A DNA stretch of 64,000 bases from an uncultured Fibrobacter sp. (GTDB lineage Bacteria > Fibrobacterota > Fibrobacteria > Fibrobacterales > Fibrobacteraceae). The notes under the pieces were generated by a model that was not told the origin of the DNA, made no database searches, and worked only from the letters and a program-made list of their open reading frames with translations. The stretch spans positions 17,477-81,476 of the forward strand of contig CALATK010000067.1 in NCBI GenBank assembly GCA_937891805.1, in the 5' to 3' direction. Made by a program: the position numbers and the translations under genes. Positions 50,515 to 58,565 of this stretch are shown here, piece by piece; position 1 is the stretch's first letter, and every line of letters begins with the position of its first letter.

Positions 50515-50946
50515 ATGCTCCACTTTCTCAAGTACAATATCATAGGAGTATTGAACACCCTCATCACTCTTGCGGTGGTCTGGGTGTTGCACCAGCTGCT
50601 GGACTGGAATGTGGAGCTGTCCAACTTTTTAGGTTTTGTGGCGGGAGGTTGTAACAGCTACCTGTGCAACCGCGTCTGGAATTTCAAGAGCCACAACAAG
50701 AAGCGTGCAGAAATCGTCCGGTTCGTAGTCGTGTTCCTGGTGTCTTACGGAGTGAACCTGCTGGCGCTGGAACTTGCCGCCTACACCCTCGCAAATGCCG
50801 CCTGGTGTGCAAGCTTTACAGCTTGGATCTCACAGTTCATGAAACCCACCTACTTCGCCAACATCGTGGCCAACGTGGTTTACGTGCTGGTGAGTTTTAC
50901 GCTTTATAAAAAGTGGGTATTCAAGGCCGCGCCAAAACAGAGCTAG
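50515..50946 (+). CDS. GtrA-family membrane protein
   Basis: 143 residues, four membrane helices with the family motifs GVLNTLITLAVVW, NFLGFVAGGCNSYLCNRVWNF and FLVSYGVNLLALEL, ending SFTLYKKWVF. GtrA proteins are thought to help flip or present lipid-linked sugars. Its stop codon shares bases with the stop of the convergent epimerase gene. Confidence 0.9.
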   Translation: MLHFLKYNIIGVLNTLITLAVVWVLHQLLDWNVELSNFLGFVAGGCNSYLCNRVWNFKSHNKKRAEIVRFVVVFLVSYGVNLLALELAAYTLANAAWCASFTAWISQFMKPTYFANIVANVVYVLVSFTLYKKWVFKAAPKQS

Positions 50947-51905
50947 CGGTTATATCCCTTGAACCACTCGGCAAAGGCCTCGATGCCTGTGTCCAGATCG
51001 GTATCTGCCGTATAGCCAACATCTTGTTCCAGGGCTTTTGTATCGGCCCAGGTGACCTCTACGTCGCCGGGCTGCATGGGCATGTAAATCTTTTCGGCAG
51101 TCTTTCCCAAATGCTTCTCGAGAGTCTTTACAAAGTCCAGCAGGTTCACCGGATCGCCGTGACCGATGTTGTACAGACGGCATTCCTTCTTGCCGATTCC
51201 AGCCTCGAACACGCGGACCACCCCCTGGGCAATGTCATCGATGTAGGTAAAGTCCCGCATCATGTTCCCGTTGTTGAAAATCTTGATGGGCTTGTCATGC
51301 AAAATGGCATCTGCAAAAAGCCAGGGCGCCATGTCGGGCCTGCCCCAGGGGCCGTAAACAGTAAAGAACCTTAGGCCGGTAGCGTTAATCTTGTACAAAT
51401 GGTGGTAGGTTTCCGCCATCAGCTCGTTACTGCGCTTGGTGGCTGCATACAAGCTAGAAGGCATGCAAACCGGGTCTTCGGTGCAAAAGGGCGTCTTGGT
51501 GTTTCGTCCATAGACGCTGCTAGAAGAGGCGTAGGTCAGGTGCTCCACCGGATTGAAACGGCAGCCTTCCAAAATGTTCAGGAACCCCGTGATGTTGCTG
51601 TCGATGTAGGCCTGGGGGTTCACCAGGCTGTAACGCACACCCGCCTGGGCGCCAAGGTGGATAACGCCGTCAAAATGTTCCCGCTCAAAAAGCCCCTTGA
51701 TGGAGGCGGCATCGGCAAGGTCCATCTTCTCAAACCGGAAACTTGGATTGTCCAAGCGTTTTAGGCGGTCCTCTTTAAGCGAGACCTGATAGTAATCGTT
51801 CAGGTTATCAATGCCAACAACCTCATAACCCTTGGAAAGAAGGATTAGTGAAACTTCGCAACCGATAAAACCTGCGGCACCTGTAACCAGGACTTTCTTG
51901 GACAT
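50943..51905 (-). CDS. NAD-dependent sugar epimerase, UDP-glucuronate 4-epimerase-like
   Basis: 320 residues from ATG 51905 (GGAG upstream). Extended short-chain dehydrogenase: VTGAAGFIGCEVS binds NAD, SSSSVYGRN gives the catalytic Ser, and SLYAATKRSNEL gives the YxxxK pair. GAQAGVRYSLVNPQAYIDSN and FFTVYGPWGRPDMAPWLF are those of UDP-glucuronate/galacturonate epimerases. It would supply nucleotide sugars for capsule or LPS. Overlaps the convergent gtrA-type gene at CTAG. Confidence 0.9.
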   Translation of the reverse strand: MSKKVLVTGAAGFIGCEVSLILLSKGYEVVGIDNLNDYYQVSLKEDRLKRLDNPSFRFEKMDLADAASIKGLFEREHFDGVIHLGAQAGVRYSLVNPQAYIDSNITGFLNILEGCRFNPVEHLTYASSSSVYGRNTKTPFCTEDPVCMPSSLYAATKRSNELMAETYHHLYKINATGLRFFTVYGPWGRPDMAPWLFADAILHDKPIKIFNNGNMMRDFTYIDDIAQGVVRVFEAGIGKKECRLYNIGHGDPVNLLDFVKTLEKHLGKTAEKIYMPMQPGDVEVTWADTKALEQDVGYTADTDLDTGIEAFAEWFKGYNR

Positions 51906-51935
51906 AACAGCACTCCGAACAATGTCATTCAAAAG

Positions 51936-51965
51936 ATAAAAAAAGACGGCCTTTACGACCGTCTT
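51936..51965 (-). terminator. terminator of ompA
   Basis: AAGACGG (51943-51949) pairs with CCGTCTT (51959-51965). On the minus strand seven T follow. The epimerase gene begins 31 nt further on. Confidence 0.8.
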
Positions 51966-51984
51966 CTTTTTCAAAAGGGTTTGA

Positions 51985-54279
51985 TTACTTTTCGAATGGA
52001 ACCAGTTCCACGCGGCGGTTCTGCTTACGACCGTGCTTGGAGCCGTTGCTTGCGATGGGCTTTTCGTCGCCGAATCCAACTGCACGGAGACGGTCAGATT
52101 CAACACCCTGCTGGATGAAGTAATCCACCACGGCCTGAGCACGAGCCTGAGACAGTTCCTTGTTCTTTTCGGGCTTACCCACGTTGTCAGTGTGACCCTG
52201 GACTTCCAGGTTAGCAGACGGAATCTGCTTCAGGAGAGCCACGATGTCATTCAAGGTGCCGTAGCTGTCCTTGGTGAACTTGGTGGAATTGGTCTGGAAC
52301 TGGATACCCTGTTTCAGCTTGTTCAGGTCCTGCTTCTTGTTCAGCGGGCAACCCTTGGCATCAACCTTCACACCTTCCAGGGTGTAGGGGCACTTGTCCT
52401 GATGGTCGGGCACGCCGTCGTGGTCAATGTCCATGGGGCAACCGGTGCTGTCCACCTGAATATCCTTTTCGGTGTTCGGGCACTTGTCAAGGCCGTCAAA
52501 CACACCGTCCCTGTCGGTATCAATGGGGCAGCCAGTGCTGTCAACCACGGTTCCTTCCTTGGTGTTGGGGCACTTGTCCAAATCGTCGGACACGCCGTCC
52601 TTGTCAAAGTCAGAGACGCAACCCGTGCTGTCTACGGAAGTGCCTTCCGGAGTGTTGGGGCACTTGTCCAGAGCGTCAGGAACACCGTCCTTGTCGGCAT
52701 CTGCAGTACAACCGGTGCTGTCCACAGGTGTGCCGGCCTTGGTGTTCGGGCACTTGTCCTGGGCGTCGGGAACGCCGTCGCCATCGCGGTCGCCTTCGCA
52801 GCCTTCGGCATTCACTTCAGCACCTTCCGGAGTATTGGGACACTTGTCCATATCATCGGGAACGCCGTCCTTGTCGGTGTCGGCGGCACAACCCGTGCTA
52901 TCGACCTTGGCGCCGGCCTTGGTGTTGGGGCAGCGGTCATCGGCATCGGGGATACCGTCCTTATCAAAGTCGCTTTCGCATCCGGTAGCGTCAATCTGGC
53001 GACCTTCCTTGGTGTTCGGGCACTTGTCCAGACCATCGGGAACGCCATCCTTGTCGGTGTCCATGGGGCAGCCCACAGAATCAACCGTCACGCCGGCTGC
53101 GGTATTGGGGCACTTGTCCGCACCGTCAGGAACGCCATCCTTGTCGCTGTCCATGGGGCAGCCATCCGCATCAACGGTAATGCCAGACAAGGTATGCAGG
53201 CACTTATCCTTGACATCGGGAACGCCGTCCTTGTCTTCGTCCTTCTGCTTGGAACGGTCCTTGCCGTCAAAGCGCCAAACGAGAGAGGCAGTACCGGCAT
53301 AGAGCGGAGTCGGAGTGTAGTAATACGTGCTTACATTGTCGTTTTCGCCAGAGAAGGTGAGCTTGTAATCCTTGCTGTGTTCCATTTCCTTGTCGCCATC
53401 GAAGGTGAAGTTCCTGAGGGCGCGCACGGCAACATCAAGACCCATAGCGAAGTCGATGTTGAAGGGCAGGTGGAAACGGAAACCGGGGGTAAGCAACATG
53501 GGGTCAACCAGGGGGCTGCGAGGATATCCGGTATCTTCGACGCGGAATTCGCCGGAGAATTCAACAAAGGCGTCCATGAAGTCAAAGGGCATGACATTGA
53601 TACCCGTACCATAGATCATCGTCACCGGCAGGTCGTGATCGACGGTATAAACAATTCCGGCATTGCCGTTCCAACGGACGGGGATGCCTATGTTCACGAA
53701 ATCCAAGGTAAGGATCAAGTTTCCACCGATACCGAAGGCGTTAGTAGTGAAGGGGTGCGTTTCACCCTTGCTATTCAGGTACCAGGCATGGCGGGGGCGC
53801 ACACCGGCAGATTCTTCGCCAGAAGGTACATAGGCGTCAACCTGGATGGCTGCCGTGAACAGTCTCTTTTGGCTGTCGAAAGGCATACGGACCTTGAACC
53901 ACACGTTCAAGTCACCACGGCTAGTGGTCCACATGTTGTTGGAGCCGGAAGGACCATCAGACTTGGCGTGTTCGTAGTAGAGGGGCAGATTCAAGCCCAA
54001 ATCCACAAACTCGTAAAGGCCCACGGAGGCGTTCACGTTGCCAGAAAGAGACGCAGACCAGTCATTAAAACCATAAGTCTTGCCATTGGAGGTATAGTTA
54101 CCGCCACGGCTCAAGGACCAAGCGTCGAGAGCGATATTGCCACCCGTACCGATAGAGAACCCGAGCTGGCCATTAGTCTTGGTATTGTACTGATGGATAC
54201 CATCAGAGCCACCCTGGATACCCGCCTGAGCAAACGCGAGGCTACATGCCAAAAGCGACAGAGTTATTATCTTTTTCAT
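51985..54279 (-). CDS. OmpA-family outer-membrane protein with ten TSP3 repeats
   Basis: 764 residues with signal peptide (1-19, LAFAQ). Residues ~20-335 are Gly- and aromatic-rich and should form a beta barrel. Ten thrombospondin type 3 repeats follow (DxDxDGxxD, calcium-binding). The C-terminal OmpA domain binds peptidoglycan: LEVQGHTDNVGKPEKNKELS carries the Asp, and SQARAQAVVDYF and NRRVELVPF complete it. It links outer membrane to wall and is likely abundant: it has an extended -10 promoter, a good ribosome site and its own terminator. Confidence 0.95.
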   Translation of the reverse strand: MKKIITLSLLACSLAFAQAGIQGGSDGIHQYNTKTNGQLGFSIGTGGNIALDAWSLSRGGNYTSNGKTYGFNDWSASLSGNVNASVGLYEFVDLGLNLPLYYEHAKSDGPSGSNNMWTTSRGDLNVWFKVRMPFDSQKRLFTAAIQVDAYVPSGEESAGVRPRHAWYLNSKGETHPFTTNAFGIGGNLILTLDFVNIGIPVRWNGNAGIVYTVDHDLPVTMIYGTGINVMPFDFMDAFVEFSGEFRVEDTGYPRSPLVDPMLLTPGFRFHLPFNIDFAMGLDVAVRALRNFTFDGDKEMEHSKDYKLTFSGENDNVSTYYYTPTPLYAGTASLVWRFDGKDRSKQKDEDKDGVPDVKDKCLHTLSGITVDADGCPMDSDKDGVPDGADKCPNTAAGVTVDSVGCPMDTDKDGVPDGLDKCPNTKEGRQIDATGCESDFDKDGIPDADDRCPNTKAGAKVDSTGCAADTDKDGVPDDMDKCPNTPEGAEVNAEGCEGDRDGDGVPDAQDKCPNTKAGTPVDSTGCTADADKDGVPDALDKCPNTPEGTSVDSTGCVSDFDKDGVSDDLDKCPNTKEGTVVDSTGCPIDTDRDGVFDGLDKCPNTEKDIQVDSTGCPMDIDHDGVPDHQDKCPYTLEGVKVDAKGCPLNKKQDLNKLKQGIQFQTNSTKFTKDSYGTLNDIVALLKQIPSANLEVQGHTDNVGKPEKNKELSQARAQAVVDYFIQQGVESDRLRAVGFGDEKPIASNGSKHGRKQNRRVELVPFEK
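52340..53241 (-). repeat. ten thrombospondin type 3 coding repeats
   Basis: The coding DNA repeats with a period of about 90 nt, ten times. Each unit encodes D-x-D-K-D-G-V-P-D followed by DKCPNT and a Cys-closing VDSTGC or similar. The Asp ladders bind calcium and stiffen the linker. Confidence 0.9.
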
Positions 54280-54313
54280 GAATAAATCCCCTAGATTTAT
54301 AACTTTAGGGAAA

Positions 54314-54322
54314 ATTATAGCA
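54314..54322 (-). promoter_or_regulatory. extended -10 promoter of ompA
   Basis: TGCTATAAT on the minus strand, a perfect extended -10, 35 nt from the ATG. No well-spaced -35 is visible, which is usual for this promoter class. Confidence 0.65.
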
Positions 54323-54427
54323 AAATTTTCAGTTATTACTCACAATATTTTAACTTTGCCCAGGAATGCAGCGAAATTAAGGCGTTTTAGGCAACCTGAA
54401 GGTATTTACGGGAATCAAAACAAGGTG

Positions 54428-55180
54428 ATGTCAAACGATTTGCCCATACTTTCCATCGAAAACCTGCGTCGGGACTTCAAGATGGGCTCCGAGACGGTCC
54501 ACGCCCTGCGGGGCGTGTCTTTCGACATTTTTCCGGGGCAGTTCGTGACCATCATGGGCACCAGCGGGTCGGGCAAGTCCACCATGCTGAACATATTGGG
54601 CTGCATGGACAAGCCCACCTCCGGCCACTATATTTTGGACGGGGAACACACCGAAAAACTTTCCCGGGACGCCCTGGCCCGCATCCGGGGCAAAAAAATC
54701 GGGTTCGTATTCCAGAACTACAACCTGCTAAACCGAACCACCGCCGTCGAGAACGTAGAGCTCCCCCTGCTTTACAACTCGGGAGTGTCTTCGGCGGAGC
54801 GCCGCCGCCGGGCCCTGGAAGCCCTGGATATGGTGGGGCTTTCCGACCGCGTGAACCACCTGCCCAACCAGATGTCCGGCGGACAGCAGCAGCGGGTGGC
54901 TATAGCCCGGGCCCTGGTGAACGACCCCGTTATCATTTTGGCAGACGAGGCTACCGGAAACCTGGACACCCGCACCAGTTACGAAATTATGATGATTTTC
55001 CAGGAGCTGCATAGGCAGGGGAAAACCATCGCCTTCGTGACCCACGAACCCGACATCGCCACCTTCAGCGAACGCACCATCACACTCCGAGACGGCCTTG
55101 TCAAAAAAGACGAAACCCACGAAATGCAAAGCGCGAAAGCCGCCTTCGATGCACTCCCCCCTCCAGAGACGTATGACTAA
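54428..55180 (+). CDS. ABC exporter ATPase (MacB/LolD type)
   Basis: 250 residues from ATG 54428 (AAGG upstream); in-frame ATGs further up lie in the ompA leader. Walker [12 protein letters not shown], signature [15 protein letters not shown], Walker [15 protein letters not shown]-loop FVTHEPDI, and the subfamily mark [19 protein letters not shown]. Pairs with the permease downstream, separated by a repeat element rather than overlapping. Confidence 0.94.
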   Translation: MSNDLPILSIENLRRDFKMGSETVHALRGVSFDIFPGQFVTIMGTSGSGKSTMLNILGCMDKPTSGHYILDGEHTEKLSRDALARIRGKKIGFVFQNYNLLNRTTAVENVELPLLYNSGVSSAERRRRALEALDMVGLSDRVNHLPNQMSGGQQQRVAIARALVNDPVIILADEATGNLDTRTSYEIMMIFQELHRQGKTIAFVTHEPDIATFSERTITLRDGLVKKDETHEMQSAKAAFDALPPPETYD

Positions 55181-55268
55181 TTCAAATTTCAGAGTTAGAA
55201 TATAATTCTGAATTCCGAAATCCGAAATTACATCAACTCCGAAATCCGAACTCTGAACTCCGAATTCA
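55181..55268. repeat. intergenic repeat, family D copy 1
   Basis: Between the two exporter genes: words of TTCAGAGTT on the left, and repeated CCGAAATCCGAA and AACTCTGAACTCCGAATT on the right, forming a long imperfect inverted repeat. A second copy lies at 61505-61637. Confidence 0.65.
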
Positions 55269-55271
55269 CCT

Positions 55272-56477
55272 ATGTCTCCTATCACCCTCGCAAAGATTTC
55301 TCTTCGTGCCCTGCTGCGTAACCGCATGCGCACCTTCCTTTCGGTGCTGGGAATCGTCATTGGCGTAGCGGCGGTGATTACCATGGTGGCCATGGGCGAA
55401 GGGTCTCGCCAGTCCATCAAGGAACAGATGACCAGCATGGGCACCAACGCCATCATTGTCATGCCCAACTGGAACAGGCGTGGCGGCGTACAGGCGGAAT
55501 CTTCCGAGATGTTGGAAGAAAAAGATGTCATCGCCATCCGGGAAAACGCAACCTACATTAACGGCGTGTCTCCCATGATTACCGTGAACGGGCAAGCCAT
55601 CGTAGGAAACAACAACTCCCCCACCACCCTGAGCGGCATCTCCGCCGATTACCTCAAGATTCGCAACTACGAAATCGAAGACGGCGTGATGTTCGACGAC
55701 GCTGCCGACCGCATGGCGAAAGTCTGCGTTATTGGCCAAACGGTGGTGAAGAACCTCTTTGCAGGCGAAAACCCCATCGGTAAGACCATCCGTTACAAGA
55801 GCATTCCGCTGAAAGTCATCGGCACCTTGAAATCAAAAGGCTCCGGAGATTTCGGGCAAGACAACGACGACGTGATTTTTACGCCCTATCAGACCGTAAT
55901 GCGTAGGTTCTCGGCCACCACCAACATCCGGCAAATTTATGCCAATTCCATCGGCGAGGGCTATGCCGAAAAAGCCACCGCAGAGATCATGGGCATACTG
56001 AAGGAACGCCGTAACTGGACCAAGCCCACGGACCCCTTCCGGGTGTTCACGCAAGAAGAAATGATAACTATGGTCACCAGCACCTCGGACATGCTGGCGC
56101 TGGTGCTGACCGTTATCGCGGGCATTAGCTTGTTTGTAGGCGGTATCGGCATCATGAATATCATGTACGTGTCGGTCACCGAACGCACCAAGGAAATCGG
56201 GCTCCGCATGGCCATAGGCGCTCGCGGTCGCGACATTTTGATGCAGTTCCTTTTTGAATCGGTGACCATCAGCCTCATGGGAGGCGTCATAGGGATTCTC
56301 CTCGGGGTGGCTGCTTCGCAGATTGTAAAGACGGTTATGGGCTGGCCCATGATCGTGTCGTTTGCAAGCGTAATCATCAGCTTTGCCGTATGCTTTGCCA
56401 CGGGAGTCTTTTTCGGATGGTACCCGGCCCGCAAAGCCAGCAAGCTGGACCCCATAGAAGCGCTAAGGTACGAGTAG
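55272..56477 (+). CDS. ABC exporter permease (MacB/FtsX type)
   Basis: 401 residues. Helix 1 (~18-40: FLSVLGIVIGVAAVITMVA), a ~220-residue periplasmic MacB_PCD domain, then three C-terminal helices (~280-390), with TKEIGLRMAIGARGRDILMQFL as the coupling segment and GWYPARKASKLDPIEALRYE at the end. With the 54428 ATPase it forms a mechanotransmission-type exporter. No membrane-fusion protein gene is next to it, so its periplasmic partner must be elsewhere. Confidence 0.93.
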   Translation: MSPITLAKISLRALLRNRMRTFLSVLGIVIGVAAVITMVAMGEGSRQSIKEQMTSMGTNAIIVMPNWNRRGGVQAESSEMLEEKDVIAIRENATYINGVSPMITVNGQAIVGNNNSPTTLSGISADYLKIRNYEIEDGVMFDDAADRMAKVCVIGQTVVKNLFAGENPIGKTIRYKSIPLKVIGTLKSKGSGDFGQDNDDVIFTPYQTVMRRFSATTNIRQIYANSIGEGYAEKATAEIMGILKERRNWTKPTDPFRVFTQEEMITMVTSTSDMLALVLTVIAGISLFVGGIGIMNIMYVSVTERTKEIGLRMAIGARGRDILMQFLFESVTISLMGGVIGILLGVAASQIVKTVMGWPMIVSFASVIISFAVCFATGVFFGWYPARKASKLDPIEALRYE

Positions 56478-56587
56478 ATTCCTATTCGTTTTTACTCCCA
56501 AAAAGGGTTGAACGCCTTTATTTTTAACATCATGATTCCTCAAAAAGTGTATTTTTCAATGGTGAAAAGTACCATTTTGAGGTATCA

Positions 56588-56860
56588 ATGAACAAATTGA
56601 TAGTTTTGACTTATGTCCTGCGTGGCTTGGGCTTTGTGCTGGTGATTTTGAGCCTTTTTGGCCATAGCGTTTTGTTGAACCTTTTCCCGGGGTTAGAAGG
56701 AACCTCCATCAACCCCTTCTTCTATTCAGGCCTTGCGGTGTACCTTGTTGGCGCTACCATCTATTTCTTCGTGAACAAGAAGATTCGTGCCGACAAGCGC
56801 CGTCGCGAAATAGAAGAGACTGAAAGCCGGATTTTTGGAAAGAAGGACGACCAAGAGTAG
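56588..56860 (+). CDS. small two-helix membrane protein
   Basis: 90 residues: helices at ~3-30 and ~45-62, then a charged cytoplasmic tail (KKIRADKRRREIEETESRI). Not recognised. It opens a six-gene run with minimal spacing (3 nt to the ABC ATPase) and may be an accessory subunit of that transporter. Confidence 0.75.
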   Translation: MNKLIVLTYVLRGLGFVLVILSLFGHSVLLNLFPGLEGTSINPFFYSGLAVYLVGATIYFFVNKKIRADKRRREIEETESRIFGKKDDQE

Positions 56861-56863
56861 TTT

Positions 56864-57775
56864 ATGATTCAGATTGAGCATTTGCACAAGACCTACAGGA
56901 GCGGTTTCCTGATGAAACCGAAACTGGCGCTGAAGGATGTGAGCCTTCATGTGGAACCGGGTCAGATTTACGGTTTTATCGGCCCCAACGGGGCGGGCAA
57001 GTCTACCACCATCAAGGTGCTGACCGGCCTTTTGAATTTTGATTCCGGTAAGGTGTTGGTAAACGGCATCAGCCCCCGCGATGTCAAAAGTCGCCGTTTT
57101 ATCGGATACTCTCCGGAACAACCCTACTTTTATGACTACCTCACCGGCCGCGAACTGCTCCAGTTCTACGGTAAGCTGGTGGGGTTAGAAGGGAACCTTC
57201 TGAACGAACGTATCACCTGGGCGTTGCAGTTGCTCCACGCCGACAAGGACTGGATTGACCGGCGCCTCCGTTCGTATTCCAAGGGTATGATGCAGCGTGT
57301 GGGAATTGCCCAGGCCATTCTCGGTAAGCCCAAACTGTTGATTCTGGACGAACCTATGAGCGGTCTTGACCCCATGGGCCGTCGCGATGTCCGGGAGGCC
57401 ATTCTGGAACTGAACCGGGACGGGGTGACCATCTTCTATTCCAGCCACCTCCTGAGTGACGTGGAATCCATCAGCCATCGGGTGGCCATGATTGTGGATG
57501 GCCGTATCGTTCGTGAAGGAACCGTGGATGAAATTACGGATTCCTGCGGTATCGAATACCACGTGCGGACCCGCACCGCTATTGCGGCTAAGGACTTGCC
57601 CGAGGGCGTCGCCCTGGCAGGGCACCCCCAAGAAGTCATCTGTGCCGACGATGCCGCCCGTGACCGGCTGCTCCGCTACTGCCTGGATAACGGGATTGCG
57701 GTAGAAAAGATGGACCACAAGCGGCCGAGCCTAGAAGACATTTTGACCGAGGAGATTGCCCGTGCAGACGCTTAA
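56864..57775 (+). CDS. ABC-2-type transporter ATPase
   Basis: 303 residues. Walker A GPNGAGKSTTIK, Q-loop region IGYSPEQPYFYDYLTG, signature YSKGMMQRVGIAQAIL (SKGM in place of SGGx, common in ABC-2 ATPases), Walker B LILDEPMSGLDP, H-loop FYSSHLLSDVE, and a C-terminal ~80-residue extension. The downstream gene encodes its membrane partner. Confidence 0.93.
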   Translation: MIQIEHLHKTYRSGFLMKPKLALKDVSLHVEPGQIYGFIGPNGAGKSTTIKVLTGLLNFDSGKVLVNGISPRDVKSRRFIGYSPEQPYFYDYLTGRELLQFYGKLVGLEGNLLNERITWALQLLHADKDWIDRRLRSYSKGMMQRVGIAQAILGKPKLLILDEPMSGLDPMGRRDVREAILELNRDGVTIFYSSHLLSDVESISHRVAMIVDGRIVREGTVDEITDSCGIEYHVRTRTAIAAKDLPEGVALAGHPQEVICADDAARDRLLRYCLDNGIAVEKMDHKRPSLEDILTEEIARADA

Positions 57776-58565
57776 GCATATCGGCATTATTGCCCTCAAT
57801 ACCTTCCGCGAATCTATCCGCGACAAGATTCTCTACAACATTGGTCTTTTGGCCGTGGGCCTAGCCCTGTTCAGCATCGTGCTTGGCGAATGGTCCGTGT
57901 TCGACCGGGCATACGTCATCAAGTCCACCACCCTGTCGGTGATGAGCCTTTCGGGGCTTTTGATTTCCATTTTCGTGGGTATCAGCCTGGTGCAAAAGGA
58001 AATCCAGAGGCGGACGGTTCTCACCCTGTTGTCCAAGCCCATCAGTCGCGCCACCTTCATCGTGGGCAAGTACCTTGGGCTGTTGGCGGTGGTGGCCGTC
58101 CATTTGGCGCTGCTCACCTGCATCTACTACTCCATCCTGTTCCTCACGAATTCAGAGCCTACGGTAAGCTTGCTGACGGCGATTTACCTGATTTTCTGGG
58201 AACTGGCTGTTGTGATTGCGGTAGCGCTTCTGTTCAGCAGTTTCAGCTCCACTATCCTGAGCGCCCTGTTCACCTTGGGCGTTTATTTTGCAGGCCACTT
58301 GAGCAACCAGCTTCTGGAGCAGATCCGTTTTGCTAGCCGCATGGGTGAGATGGGGGATACTTCTACGGCACTGCTTGAAAAGCTAGCCGTGGTGATTCAC
58401 GCCGTGTTCCCGGGACTGTACCGCTACAACGTGACCAGCTACGTGGTTCACGGGCTGGCTTTGCCGGACATGTATCTTTTCTGGAATACGGTTTACGCAA
58501 TCGGTTATGTTGGTGTTTTCTTGGCCATCGCTAGTTGGTGGTTCAGCCGGAGGGATTTCCTATGA
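57762..58565 (+). CDS. ABC-2-type transporter permease
   Basis: 267 residues from a GTG at 57762, chosen because GAGGAG lies 7 nt upstream; a TTG six bases earlier would sit too close to it. Six membrane helices, with FRESIRDKILYNIGLLAVGL as the first and the usual long periplasmic stretch near the end. It overlaps the ATPase by 14 nt and the next gene by 4 nt (ATGA). Confidence 0.88.
   Translation: MQTLKHIGIIALNTFRESIRDKILYNIGLLAVGLALFSIVLGEWSVFDRAYVIKSTTLSVMSLSGLLISIFVGISLVQKEIQRRTVLTLLSKPISRATFIVGKYLGLLAVVAVHLALLTCIYYSILFLTNSEPTVSLLTAIYLIFWELAVVIAVALLFSSFSSTILSALFTLGVYFAGHLSNQLLEQIRFASRMGEMGDTSTALLEKLAVVIHAVFPGLYRYNVTSYVVHGLALPDMYLFWNTVYAIGYVGVFLAIASWWFSRRDFL

Noticed and set aside
52340-53241. 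Regular ~90-nt repeats as a possible CRISPR or satellite
   Set aside because: They are in-frame TSP3 coding repeats with codon-level variation.
52033-54285. A 750-codon open frame on the plus strand opposite ompA
   Set aside because: It exists because ompA avoids codons that would read as stops in reverse. Its sequence lacks a recognisable fold, while the minus-strand frame has signal peptide, TSP3 and OmpA domains.
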